Assembly: GCF_015832195.1 (NCBI RefSeq)
Contig: NC_052017.1
Coordinates: forward strand, 107,668,929-107,732,928
Length of the DNA stretch: 64,000 nucleotides
From: Motacilla alba alba
Taxonomy: Eukaryota > Chordata > Aves > Passeriformes > Motacillidae
Direction: 5' to 3'
The translations under genes and the position numbers were made by a program. The notes beneath the pieces were generated by a model that saw only the letters and a list, made by a program, of their open reading frames with translations, was not told where the DNA came from and ran no database searches. Within the stretch, counting starts at the first letter, position 1. Each line of letters starts with the position of its first letter. This document shows, piece after piece, positions 48,401 to 60,829 of the stretch.

Positions 48401-51400
48401 AACTAAATACATATTTGCATTCCTAAACTAGTGAAAATGCAAGATGTTTTTATCTGTATGTATTGTAACTATTTTTTAAAGTAGCTCTGGGCTGCTGCAT
48501 GCCACCTACTATCAGTACATAAGAAAGCAAAAGACAAATACAATAGATACAAATATATTTCATTTGTCCATTGGTTCCTTTTTCCCTTACCCAACAGTTC
48601 TGGAAGCTTTCAGGAGAGCAAATTAAGTTATAAAGCAACAGTAGGAAGAAAAAAAAAATTATCTAATGACTCTGTGGAATTTTTATTAGAAAGAATGTTT
48701 TTCTAGGTAAAAGGTTAATCCTCTCATGATGAAAGAAATCATCACCTGACACAATTTAATTTATCTTGTGGGTTAAATTAACATCCAGAAAAAAAATCCT
48801 TGAGCACTGATTGATTAACTAAAGTAAAGATAAATTATAACAATAGATGTTATTTTGCTATGTCCACTCCTGGTATGATTTACCATAATAATGACTAGTT
48901 AATAATAGTGAAATATTTTAAAAGTTAGAATTCATAATGTGATCTTCACAATCACTGTTTTGCTGGTGGCGATGGGTTAGTTGCTTTCATTCCTAATAAA
49001 AGAAAAATTACTGGAAATCAGTATTCCTAAAAAATTAGGTAGGCTGGGTGATTTTTATGCTGTGAGACAAACAGCATTTTTTGTATTTTTTTTTTCATCT
49101 AAATATCAAGCAGCTCTTAGAACTTCTTGAGAAAATCTGCCGGCTACTCTCCACACGAGCTGATTCACTAAAACCACAGCTCACTTCAGCACATCACACT
49201 GACCCATGAGCTCTATGCTGATGGGTTGTGTTTAAAGGACAAGTGAGCTGCACTCAGCTACCTGCCCTTTCTTTCTAAATATCTTCCATCACACTACTCC
49301 TCCTGAATTAAAAAAAAAAAAAAAAAACAAACAAAAAAACACACAGAAAAAAATGCATTGAGAAATCACAGAGCAAGCTGCAGTTAGTTTATTATTGTGG
49401 ACATGTGGACATGTCCTGAAATTAACTTTTTTACAGCAAATCTCATCTTTTAATGAAAAATTTCATCTGTGCTAATTCATTGAGTGGAAAGCTAAAAGTA
49501 ATTATCTACTGATTATTACAGCAGTAGCTGGCACATCTATAGCCACAAGAGCATAAGTATTTTCATTATAAGCCCTGTTATTCTAGGTTCTAAAAAATTG
49601 CAGGCTATTGAAACTTGGCTCAAAAAATTAGAAGGTTAGAAGCAACCTCTCTAAAAGGAATTTTGGTGTCCAGCCAGTTGCAGATTAAACAACTGAAGTA
49701 GAGGAATAGTTTGCTATTTGAACATCTACTGCACAGGCTTTTCAGATTTCACTGAAAATTATGATATTTATCTAACACTCAAGACACTATTCAAAATATA
49801 ACAACATGACTTTATTTAAGATATATTATATATGTATAAGGATTATATAAACATCACATAGTAGTTCCAGTAACACTCTGGATGACATAATGGAGAATTA
49901 AACTTTTCTTCTACTGTAAGAATTATGCTTTCTGATTGCTGCTGGTCATGACTCCTGTTCTGTACTGTCAGCCCTCATTTGGAGAAGTGATTCTTTTGTG
50001 AAGAATGGGTTTCTGAAGCTTCGGGCTTTAGGTATTTTGAAGCCAACTGGATAAATGTCTGCAGATGTGTGTCATGTATCACCAAAACTGCCAAACATGA
50101 GAGGTATGAATCTTCCAGATACACCTTCCCTGATTTATTTCATCCTGAATTTCATCCTGAATATGAAGATATTCTCCTAAACCAATGGAGACATTCTCAG
50201 ATTATAAAATCAACCAGTCTGGTTCCATAGATGGACATAAACATGTCATATGCTTTCTAAAAACCTAAAGTAACAGATAAAAAGCGAGTTCAAATCTACA
50301 TCTTTTTTTTTTTACCAATTTTTTTACAAAGTCATCTAGTTGGGGAAGCTCTTTCTTTCTGCTTCACCTCATGCTTATAATAAAAGTGTTGGGAGAGAAA
50401 GGACAAACAGATTTGGTGTCAGGGGCACGCTAAGTAAAGACAAGAATGATGCATCAGCAGCAAAAGGTGTAGAAATGGTACTACCCACATCTTCAGCCAA
50501 ACATATTGAAATTTCCATACTGTTCACTGAAGTACTTCCTTCTTGAAAGCTAATACATGGGGAAAAAACCCATGAAAACCAAAACCACATTCAAAGGACC
50601 TAAAGTTGATAAGGAACTAAGCCATTTGAAGGCCATAGTGTCTTGGAACCATAACAACCAATTTGCCCCAAACATTGATAAACCTGTATTTCTTGCATGC
50701 CAGGAAGCCTAGGGGTTTTTACATTCCATTTTTTTTTTCTCCTAGATTATTTAAAAATACTGAGATTACATTCAAACCAGTTTTACGCATATCATCCAAA
50801 AGAAGTAGGAAATTTCTGAAGGAAATATTAAGTATTTTTCATTATTTTTAGATTCAGTGTTTCTGTTTTGAAAATGTGAACATACTAGCTAAACAGACTA
50901 TGTAAGCAACAGTCTGACAAAATAGTCTATCTGAAATGAAAATAAAATGAAAACTGTGAAGAAACAAAATTTGGCAGCAGCGAGACAGAACAATCCTGCA
51001 CTTCAGAAAGAAATTTCTGGTTCAGGAGCTAAATGTTAAGTCTCAGTTCCTCTGTTAGCAATTATCTTCTTCTGTATTCATCTTTGAGATCTGTGAGACT
51101 TTTTTTTTTTTTCTTTATATCATCAAGTATGAAGAGTTCTGTAGAATGGCGTCTGCATACATGAGATGTAGTATGGAGGTATTTTCAAAGGAGAAACAAG
51201 AACTGCATGGTTACTAGGAAAAGTAAATATATATTTAGGACTTTGTGTCCCATAATCCTTCTTTTTTTCCCTTGAATTAGATTACCACATGATGAAAACA
51301 GCTTACTGTTTGACAGATTGACTTAAAATGAAAGAGCAATGCAGCACTTCATTCTTGTTTTTCCAGTGACATTTTTCTACTTACATTCAATTCCAACAGA

Positions 51401-52879
51401 CATTTTTAGAACAATTCAGAGAAAACCTAGCAATCTTGCTAGTATTGTGTGCAACATGCTAAATCTTGTTGCAGAGGAAAGCAGTGTTAGGATGGTATAT
51501 TACATCTACTGCTGATTGGAAGCTGTGGTCACTCAGCTCCCTGCAGGCATAACAAATACTCCACAAAACATCTGTCTCATGCACAAATTGACCATACCAC
51601 ATTGTTTTCCTTATTGAATTTGGCAGACACAGCTGATGGAGGCTGCAATGCATTTTCAGTAAGCACTGACAAATACATGCTCAAAGGATTCATTTTAACT
51701 CCTTTACTTATCTGTTTTTGATTAAGCCTAAGTGCTCATACAGTAGCAGGGATTTTTATTATGGCAGAAATGCTTAACAGGGCAACATAATATCATCCCA
51801 GATAGTCTCAATCAACTCCTTGTCACCATATTAGTGCACATTCTTATATTGCAAATTTCACTATCAATTGTTCATGTTCTTTTTTTGAGTCCTCCGTGGA
51901 ATGTGTGTGATCAAACTTGTTGAAAGTATTTGTTAATTCAGAAGGTGGCTGGAAAAACACCAGTCAAAATATTAGAGATCATCAAGAGAATACAGGGTTG
52001 ATTATGTATTACTGATTTTATGCTTCAAATGCAGTCTTATGCCTTAAAATTGAACTTTTACTGACCCAACCAGAGTATTAAAATCATTAATTGTCTCCAA
52101 ATCAGACAAATTTAACTATGCTTTTACTAATATAAGTGCTGGCCTAGTTTTGCAGGAAAAAAAATCAGATCTAGAGACAGGTTCCATTTTTCACGTCTTC
52201 ATCCTAATGTTACATAGGAGTAAATGAGTAGTTATTGAGGAAAAATAATGTAGTAGGACACCCTTTGGAAATGTAGAAGAAATTATTTTCCCTTGGAATA
52301 CTGTTAACTCAGATATGTGTTTTGTATTTTCAGAAGGTAAATAGAAACTATATAGCTAACTATTACTGAAAATCATCATTGGGAATTACAAATTGACTAT
52401 ATATATATACACCAGCAAACCAAAGAGGGAATCTTCTTTTAACATTGAAGTAAACCATCTCAAATTTCCTCTCTAGGGATCAACAGACTGTGACTTATTT
52501 ATCTGGTTTCGGCAAACATGAGAGAGACACACACACCAAATGTACAGTCATCTAAATATTGCAAACAAAATTTAACAGGTCAGAAATTAACTGGAACCAT
52601 ATAATAATAGCTGACGATGGATATAGAGTGTTGAGTTTTAGAAAAAATTAATTAAAATTTGAACCAACAATTCTCATTCTAAATCATCTCTTCATTGACA
52701 GCAAGAAGACTTGGATGGCATTTCAGCTGGGAACTTGCTTCTACGCATGTTGGTAGTTCTAAATGTTCTAAATGTAGTCCTGAAGGTATTACTAAGTCAT
52801 CAAATAAATGGATAGTATAGATTCATTCTAGAGACACCAGTCAGGGAGAATAGGTGGGTAATGTTGCCAGGTGGCTCCA
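45464..52879. other. Unique AT-rich non-coding stretch
   Basis: About 7.4 kb with no supported gene or recognisable transposon. An A-run lies at 49309-49326. Around 46490-46570 and 49100-49260 the sequence is free of simple repeats, which would suit a conserved non-coding element, but I cannot measure conservation. Open frames of 60-107 codons (for example 47331-47654 plus and 47768-48040 minus) show no domain. Confidence 0.6.
49309..49352. repeat. A-run and A-rich tail
   Basis: About 18 As followed by ACAAACAAAAAAACAC-like sequence. Seen directly. Confidence 0.88.
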
Positions 52880-53220
52880 TGTTGTGGTTTAGGTGGTTTG
52901 GGATTTTACTTCAAGAAATGAGGTGACTGTTATCTCTGGCCTGCTTCCCCCTTTCCCTTTCCCAACATTCCTCTTGCACCATCTATGTTGGGGAAATTAC
53001 CCAACTTCAGCCTCATGGCAGTTTCCACAATTAGAAAGTTTAAGAGGCCTTCTTCAGTGTCTGCACTGGACTGACTGTCTTCCTCCATGCCATGGCAACA
53101 CTAAACTTCTGCACTATGAAAGCATGATCAGAGTCTGATGGAAATGTTGACACTGAAACCTGAAGGGGAATATATGTAACCTGCATCCCCTAAAAAGTGA
53201 AGAGACAGATTGCTTATGAA
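52880..53220 (+). mobile_element. Partial LTR of avian endogenous retrovirus (family B)
   Basis: The segment starts TGTTGTGGTTTAGGTGG, a typical LTR beginning, and continues with blocks I recognise from a second avian LTR family: CAAGAAATGAGGTGACTGTT, ATCTCTGGCCTGCTTCCCCC, GGGGAAATTACCCAACTTCA, GCCTCATGGCAGTTTCCACA, AGTTTAAGAGGCC, CTTCAGTGTCTGCACTGGAC and CCATGCCATGGCAAC. Similarity fades after about 53200, and no clear CA end is visible, so the 3' part may be missing or diverged. No internal retroviral genes adjoin it. An 81-codon frame at 52893-53138 is a chance frame within the LTR. Confidence 0.65.
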
Positions 53221-53328
53221 GAACAGGGAAAATAATCTGGATGTGTATTTGGATAAGCACTGTTAGTTAAGGATAGAAGGCAAATATCTTTGCATTAATA
53301 TTTTGAGTTAATTGAAGTACACAAGTAA

Positions 53329-53411
53329 ACAAAAAAAAATCAATCCCAACAAAAATAAAACCAAATCCCAACCAACTAATCAACCAACTAACCAACCCGC
53401 CAAAACCCTCT
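53329..53411. repeat. A/C-rich low-complexity tract
   Basis: An A-run, then AACAAAAATAAAACC, then CAACCAACTAA-type units. Few Gs on this strand. Seen directly. It lies just beyond the family B LTR. Confidence 0.9.
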
Positions 53412-54289
53412 TAATTTATCAAATACAAAATTAACTTTGAAAATCATTGCCAAATTTGATCTTTAAGGATAAAATTTATAAAACTTAACATGGACAAAAT
53501 AAAACTATCTACTGTAAAATGCAAAGAACATAAACTTCTATTGAAGTCTTTTCCTGTAGAGTAGTAATCCATATTTGTCTAGTAAGTGCTTTCTTCTAGA
53601 ATCTGTGAGGAATACTCACTACAAAATTCATCACCTCTGAAAGAGGTGGACATTTGATCTGTTTGACAAGTTCTGTGTTATTTTTTTAAATTTAATTTTT
53701 CCTAATTTAAAAACACTTTATATATAAAGAGACCTCCTACACTTCCATGCATATTTTACACTTAAGAACCTTATACCATTTTAGCAAGCATTCTGTAACT
53801 ATTTTCAGTCATAGATTTTGTCTTCTATAATCCAAACATTGCCAGGGAATATATTCTTTGAAAACAGAACTAAATCCAGGTACATGAACACCAGAATGAA
53901 TAAAACACTGGGTCCTAAATGTGGAATCTTAACACTGAACAAAAGCTTCTGCTCACTTTTTTCTGTGGTTTTTTTTTCCTCCAGTGGTTGAAATCGATGC
54001 AGGGGTTTCTTCGCAGTTAGATTTTATTGATATTTACAGTGGTATTTAAAGTATTTGGAGGGATGCTAGATCTGGTTGTTCAGGTTTAGTATGCACATAT
54101 TTTATAAACAATATATTCTTGCTGTTTCCCTTCAGTTTCCTTAAAGCACTGAGGAATATATTAAAGTACAGTTGAAATCCCTGGAGTTCAAGTCCTTAAT
54201 AATTTTAGCAGTTGCTAATGCATTCCTTAATTAGAAGACCAATAGATAAGGTTACACAGCTGCTACTCTTAGAAAGAAGGTCTCCAGAA

Positions 54290-54322
54290 AAAAAAAAAAA
54301 AAAACAAAACAAAAAAAAAAAC
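54290..54322. repeat. Poly(A) tract with C interruptions
   Basis: Roughly 15 As, CAAAAC, then 11 As. No retrocopy body is recognised upstream. Confidence 0.88.
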
Positions 54323-55972
54323 CAGTGCAGATGGTGGTGTTGTGATTATCACAGATATTACAGTCCAAGTTTATTCACTTGATGTGTGTTGGCTGATAAA
54401 ACACATGCACTTGATAGTGCACATTTCAGATGGGCCTTTCAGGGACACAGACAAGTGTAAATCTAATAAAAAGGAGAATCTATTAGTACATATATTTGAT
54501 CTACTTACTCCAGTAGCTTTAGTTCTAATGTTGGACATTGCTTTTTGGTGAGCGTTTATATTTTTATTAAAAAATATATAATCAAATGAGAAAATTCTAT
54601 AACAATATACTCATAATAATTGCAATTACTCATTTGATCTATCCTCTTCTTTGTAAATTGCTATTTTGCTTACTTGGATTGCTGAAGATTGGTCAAACTC
54701 ATGCAATATCATCATAATCTCTGTGGATTGCATTAGATTGGATTAGAACTTGCTGTGATTATTCTTTATGAAACATATATTCTTATAATTTTCTCTGTTT
54801 TGTATGACTCTCATGCAATTCAGGGAACAATTTTTCTTCTCCAAGATAAAAAAAATTCTAAACCAATTAAAAAATTCAGAAAAGCCATTTCAGTATTTTG
54901 ACAGAATTCTAAAACAATGTTTGTTTCCATATTAACAATGTTATTTGTCAGGCCATATTTTTACCCATCTTGCTCCTTGTTCTCATTTAAAAACAATTTT
55001 TGAAAAATTGGAAAACACCATAGAATCAGATGGACAGATTTTCTTCAGACAAATGTTTGCAAACAGTATTTTCCTGTTACATGCCTATTTCTTGAAATGG
55101 GAAAATACAAAATTAAAAAGTCAAATGTCTGTCTCTTTCTTCCCATAATTTCATTTTAAAATAATACATATTTTTTAAAATATAGTTTCATTTTACTGCC
55201 ATAACCAAAGGGAAAATATATTTCTCAGCATTTTGAATTTTCACTGGAATCATAGGCTGTACAGTTACAGATATTATTTGATCAAGAATATATTTAGTGA
55301 TCACAGTTGTATATTTTTTCAGAGCATTGGAGTAAATGTATATAAATATATGTTTGCCATTCCTGTTGTGTAAGTTACAAAAGTAAGATAGTATTATTTT
55401 GCTCTTTCTCTGACCTACATTATGAACCTATGGAAAATGTTGCTATGGTGTATGAAATACAGATAACATAAAAAGATAAAAAAAGTCCAAATAAAACATT
55501 AAATATAAATTAATGAAAACCGTAAATCTTATACCAGGAATACTAAAAACTATTTTAAGAACATATGTAAACCAGCTTTTTTTCTTATATTTTTTGAGAA
55601 CAATTGAATGTAATAATTTTTAACATCAGAATTAGATGTTTATTATTTTTAGTTTTAGTTTGGATCATGTTGTCTTTGCTCTGAAGGTAGCTTTTTTAAT
55701 ATTAGTCATTTTTTTCATTGTTATTAAAATTATTTTTTGAGACTGTAGGAGATAATTTTAATAACTATTTTTTATCAATGTCCTCCGTCAGTTATGGTAG
55801 GCAGTGCCACCTTTGTTGATTACATAGCAGATGCAAAGCATAACGAAAAAAACTTAGGCCAAAGCAAATTTTCTTCTTAAGTGTTGCAGAATTTTTTGTT
55901 CATTAGCATCAATAATAGTAATTCAATAAAGTTTATAAAAACACATTTTATTTCGAGTAGATTGATTCCATT

Positions 55973-56111
55973 TGGGGGGGAGGGGGCTGTTTGGATTTTG
56001 GTTGGGGTTTTTTTTGTTGTTGTTGGGGTTTTTTGGTTTTTTTGTGGGGTTTTTAGGGTATTTTTATTGTTTGGATTTTTTGTGTGGATTTTTTTTTTGG
56101 TTTTGTATTTT

Positions 56112-56146
<35 letters not shown>

Positions 56147-56193
56147 TTTTGTATTTTGTTTTTTTTTCCCATTTTGTATTTTTTTTCCTTTAG
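55973..56193. repeat. G/T-rich tract with a 33-T run
   Basis: Starts with seven Gs, A, five Gs, then alternating G-runs and T-runs (GGGG TTTTTT, GTTGTTGTTGGGG), a 33-T run at 56113-56145 and TTTTGTATTTTG units. Almost no A or C on this strand except in GTATT units. It produces overlapping phenylalanine/glycine-rich open frames (55881-56240 and 55972-56193) that are not genes. Confidence 0.95.
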
Positions 56194-57297
56194 TTAAGGC
56201 AATGACTTTATCTGGAAGAAAAAAACTGGGAAAAAATTAAACCATTAAATAAATAAATAAATTGGAAAAAAAATTCAAACCATTGATCTTTTGGACCAGA
56301 TGATGAAAACACTAACAATCACAAGCTTTTCCATGCATAGACAAGTGTGAATACATAGGACCACAAGTATTGGAATCAGATTTGAAAACAGACTTATTGC
56401 TTTCACAAAGCTTCCAGAATAGCCTTTTGATACATTTCAAAGGAGTTTTTGAAGTAGGCATGTACCTTCATCCCTATTTACACAGCTGATGCTTGGCTGT
56501 CATTTCACACTTTTGGTGTTTCGTACCTCGAATAGAAACTCCCACTCCATCACATGTGACAGTATGCAGCCAAGGATCAGGATCACCACCACCCATAACT
56601 CTCTCCCTCTAAATCATTCAACATTGCATAGAAGACATTATTTTTCCATTCCTTCAGCAAACACACCTGAAAAACCTACAGGACTAAAGGACAGAAATAA
56701 CAGACAGGCACTAAAGAAACAGTTTGGGAACAAATCTAAGCAGCAGCTTTGTTCTTCATTCCCATTTGTTCCAGACAGATCCAAAGATCTTTGGTATGGA
56801 TTTATATCTAAATGCAAGAAGGTGATCAGAAAGTTAGTCTGAATTATTACTTAAAGCCTAGAGCTGAAATGATTTTATGGTCTCCAATCCCAGTCCAAGG
56901 CCTTAACCTTTAGTCTGGAGGGTTAGTTCCAGCTGTATTTTATCCACAGGAGGAACTGCTCAGCAGTGAAAAGTATAAATTATTAAAAAGCTCCTTGATC
57001 CCATTGCATAGATTCAATTCTTTTTTTTTTAACAAAAGAAGTCAGGAACATAGTCCAGAATTGAGGCACACTCCAGCCCAGCTACATTGCCTATACAATC
57101 TGAAAATGAGGATTCAAATCCCTTTAGACACCTACTATTTCACTTATTCCGGAGTACAAATGAAATTATGATCCAAGTGATGTAGCACTGGTCAAAGAAA
57201 ACTAGCAGAGAGACCCTTACATTTTTTTATTGTATGTATTTGTATTTGGAAAATGTTGGATACATGAAAGTAAACTAAATTGTCACTCTTTGTGATG

Positions 57298-57318
57298 TTG
57301 TTTGTTTGTTTGTTTATG
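57298..57318. repeat. (GTTT)n microsatellite
   Basis: Four to five GTTT units. Seen directly. Confidence 0.9.
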
Positions 57319-60282
57319 AAATAGTGTATGAAATATATTGCAAAGTAATAAACCCTAAATACATTCAACTGTCAAGATGACAATGTAAAACCTATCATGC
57401 CTTAATTTGCTTGAAAACTCTGAGGACGCTTGTTAGCACAGAATAAAAGAACTCTCAAGGACACAAGAAAAATCAAACAGCCCTCTCCATCTCACTCACT
57501 AATCTACAGCTGTGCAGATGCACAATATTTTCTGGAGGAAATGAAAATTGTTAAAATATCCACATTAATTATCCCAACATTTTTGTTAATACAAAAGAAA
57601 GCTAGTTTTTAGAACACTATGCTACATCTACAGTCAGGCTACATCAGATACCATTAATCTGTTCAATGTTATTCTACAAGAAAAAGATCTAATCATGTAT
57701 TTAATAGCAGTTTCATTGGTTCATACAATTAGAATGGTTTGTAAATAAAAGCAAACTGTGTATTAAATAATTTATCTTCGGAATGCCTTTTCAGATATCT
57801 GATTTATATCAGTTTGTATGAACCAATATTCTCCAAATTCTAGATGCAAAGACTTTTTAAAGGCCAAAAAATCCTTCTGTATTTTAAACTACTGCTCTTT
57901 TTCCTACACTTAACTGTAATTTAATGGGAGTTCCTATAATTAAAAATGGTGCTGGGAAGAATTTTGGTTAAACTAGTATTTGTTTTCTCTCCAGTAAATA
58001 TCCCTGCAGAAACTGGAAGGTAATATCTTATTTTCTCTAGACATATATTTCAAGCTGATATTTGAGGCTTTCAAAGCCTACAGTTTCCAGGTCCTATTTT
58101 TATGTAGCAAGACATTAATTTTCTATAAGAATTTCTTCCCATATTTTTACTTAGAAAGATTTATTTGATATTCTTTAAAAAAACATTGTAAGATTTCAGA
58201 GTACAACATTGACAGCTACCAGAAACTATGGTGGAAAGAGCCATTATGAAAGCATAACAATTAACATCTTTAAAAATGGGGAGAGGGAGATAATAGAAGA
58301 ATTGCTTGTTTTAAGAAAAAGAAACATCCACATTCATCACTCACATGAGACATTATGAATCAGTGCAGAACATACAAGTGGTGTAATACATTATTTCTGA
58401 TCCACATCCTCTTCTACCAAAATATAAAAATTCAACCAAACTCATGTTTTCAAGTGGTTTTCTTTCTTTAAAGCAGCACCTGAAATTCAGATCAGTCTCT
58501 GTGGGATGACAAATTCTTTGCCAGTAGTGTTCTTCTTCTTTGTTTCTGCTTCTGAGTACAATAAAAGATATTATACTTGTCTGCAAGATAATGTTTGCAT
58601 GACTCTGAAAAAGAGGTTTCATCAGAGCAAACTGGTAAAGGCAGGATCTAGCACAAGAGGCTTCAAGTAAACTGTTCTTCATTGGATTTAGTGCTATTCA
58701 TAATATTATGAAAAGAAATTGTTATATTATTTAAGATTTGCTCCCTGTGCCCAGCAATGATTCATGCTTTAGTAAGTTGTTAGCTTTAGCTCTCTGCACA
58801 TATTTTTGCTAGAGAGAGAGCAGCAGTCTCGTCATCGGCATCCTTGCAACCGCAACTTTCCTTCTAAGGCTAGGAACTTGCAAAGAACATCACACTTTAA
58901 ATTAGGATTCAAAACTTGGCAGCAAATTGATACCTGTTTTTCCATAATCTGTAGAAAGGTTAGTTTATATCACTATTTTTTTTCTTAAAAGCCTAATATT
59001 TTCCCAGTCTTCTTTTTTTTAACACTTAGCAACAAATCAATTTTTAAATCTTTTTAAATTTTTTTTTTTAAACTAAGCTCAACATAAATTGTCTTTCACA
59101 AGCTTAAGTTTATACAATCAGTGCTGACATTAGTTTTACTAGCAGAGACGAGAACTGTGATAATTTGTATTCCCTCAGTGGATATAAACATACATGATAG
59201 ACCTCTTGGTGGAAAGGCAGCAGAAGGCAAAAAAACTTGGGATAGAAATATACTTTAAAAAGTCACAAGAAACAAGTAAATTCTTTAATTAGCAGGCAAT
59301 TATAGTAGGTAATTATTTTAAAGTGATTGACACTGGACTTTTAAAAGGTTTCTTTAACAAGGAAATGGATATGAATGCCCACTTTTGCCCCTACTTAAAG
59401 AGATTAATTCTGTATATAAACTAGTAGAGTATTAGCTTAAGTTAGTTCTTAAAATGTAATCAAATATGGTAGAAAGAGGCCTTTTCTATTAGTATAGATG
59501 CGCTTACCCTAAGTCTTTTTTTTTTGGGTTGGTTGAGGTTTTCTTTAACAGTCTATTAAAACTGATGTTTTTACACTTTAAATAAAAAGATTAGTGATGA
59601 GAAAATAAATACATTTTATAACCTTTGTCAATTTGGGAAATATATTGAAAATCTATGAACTTTTTCATAAATACTCCTGCTAAATGCCTGGAATGACAAG
59701 CCTGAGCAGCTTCTGCAGCTACTCTTTTGGAAATGTGAAAATATCACTCAGGGATGCTATAGATGTGTGCCTATGAACCAGAAGCAGATTTAGAAGTGCG
59801 GAGAAATCTGAGCAGAAAAACAAACAAAACAAAAATTTAAAATATTTTTATACAACCTTGGAAATCACCTTTATGGTAAGGAAAGCCAGGTTCCATCTTG
59901 TGTAATGGTGCATAACTCAGTGTGAGTCAAGGGAGGAAAAACACCAAAAAACCAGCATCACTCTAGGGTGGGTGTGCACCTTAAGTGCAGGTGAGCCTCC
60001 ACATGGACAGCCAATAGGATTTCTTAAATTCCAGCATGAAGCTTAAGAGGGCTTTTTTTGGTTTTTTTTTTTAATCCATATTTAAAAGGAAATGAACTGA
60101 TCTTACAAATCACCATGCTGATTTTCACTTCTTAAATTTCTTTCTAAAAGTGGAGTGGTGACTTTATCCATGGCTAAGCAATGGATATAATTTTCCATCT
60201 GCTCTGTCTCAAGGGATGGTGATTATTATGAAACCTTAGTGGTTGTGTGAACAAAGAAGTGGATTTTTATATTAGCACTGGC

Positions 60283-60829
60283 TGTGATGGACTTAATTTT
60301 TTCCATAGTGGCTTTTGAACTGCTGTGCTTTGTTGTTAGAAGGATATTTATAACACACCAATGTTTTGAGTAAAGCTGAGCAGTGCTCAAACAGCATCAA
60401 GGCTGTCTCTCCAATCCCGCCACCAAAAGCCAGTAGGCTGGGGCTGGGCAAGAGTTTGTGAGGAGACACAGCCAACACAGCTGACCCAAAATGACCAAAG
60501 GGATATTCCATACCATATGACATTGTGCTCAGCAATAAAAAACTAAGAGAAAGAAACAGGGGGAGCATTTGATATTAGCATGTTTGTCCTCCAAAGCAAC
60601 TGCCAAGCATTCTAAGGCCCTACTTCCCTGGAAGTGACTGAGCATTGCCTCCTGGTGCTCAGGAAAAACAAGGGAGTTTTTTGTTCCCTTTACTTTAGCA
60701 CATGGCTGTTGCCTTTATTAAGAGCCACATGCAGCCTTTATTAAACTGCCTTCCTCAAAACCCATGAGTTTTTCCTCTTGTTTTCTCCCTGTTTTGTTAA
60801 GGACTGGGTGGTTTTATTAACCCACCACA
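60283..60829 (+). mobile_element. Solo LTR of avian endogenous retrovirus (family C)
   Basis: A near full-length LTR in forward orientation, beginning near TGTGATGGACTTAATTT and ending AACCCACCACA (CA at 60828-60829). Characteristic blocks in order: CACCAATGTTTTGAGT, GAGCAGTGCTCAAACAGCAT, GCTGGGGCTGGGCAAGAG, GAGGAGACACAGCC, AACACAGCTGACCCAAAATG, ACCAAAGGGATATTCCATAC, CATATGACATTGTGCTCAGC. The AATAAAA at 60534-60540 stands where a promoter TATA-like box is expected, and TTTATTAAACTG (60737-60748) stands where the poly(A) signal lies in related LTRs. No gag-pol-env sequence flanks it. I could not define a clean target-site duplication. The 91-codon minus-strand frame at 60293-60568 is a shadow. 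Confidence 0.8.

Larger units (their letters stand above)
53221..60282. other. Unique AT-rich non-coding stretch
   Basis: About 7 kb without a supported gene. It contains A/C-rich, poly(A) and G/T-rich tracts (listed separately). Frames of 117 codons (56489-56842 plus) and 109 codons (58353-58682 minus) are the longest with mixed composition; neither shows a domain I know. A pyrimidine-rich acceptor (ending at 53984) opens a 20-codon frame ending at TAA 54047 but has no supporting gene context. Confidence 0.6.

Noticed and set aside
53985..54049. Possible terminal exon after a strong pyrimidine tract, 20 codons to a stop
   Set aside because: Only one splice site, very short, and no upstream exon or downstream poly(A) context that fits.
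55881..56240. 119-codon frame rich in phenylalanine and glycine
   Set aside because: Direct translation of the G/T-rich tract; looks membrane-like only because of T-runs.
56489..56842. 117-codon plus-strand frame
   Set aside because: Mixed composition but no recognisable motif, splice site or neighbour; treated as chance.
58353..58682. 109-codon minus-strand frame
   Set aside because: No family resemblance and no supporting transcript signals.
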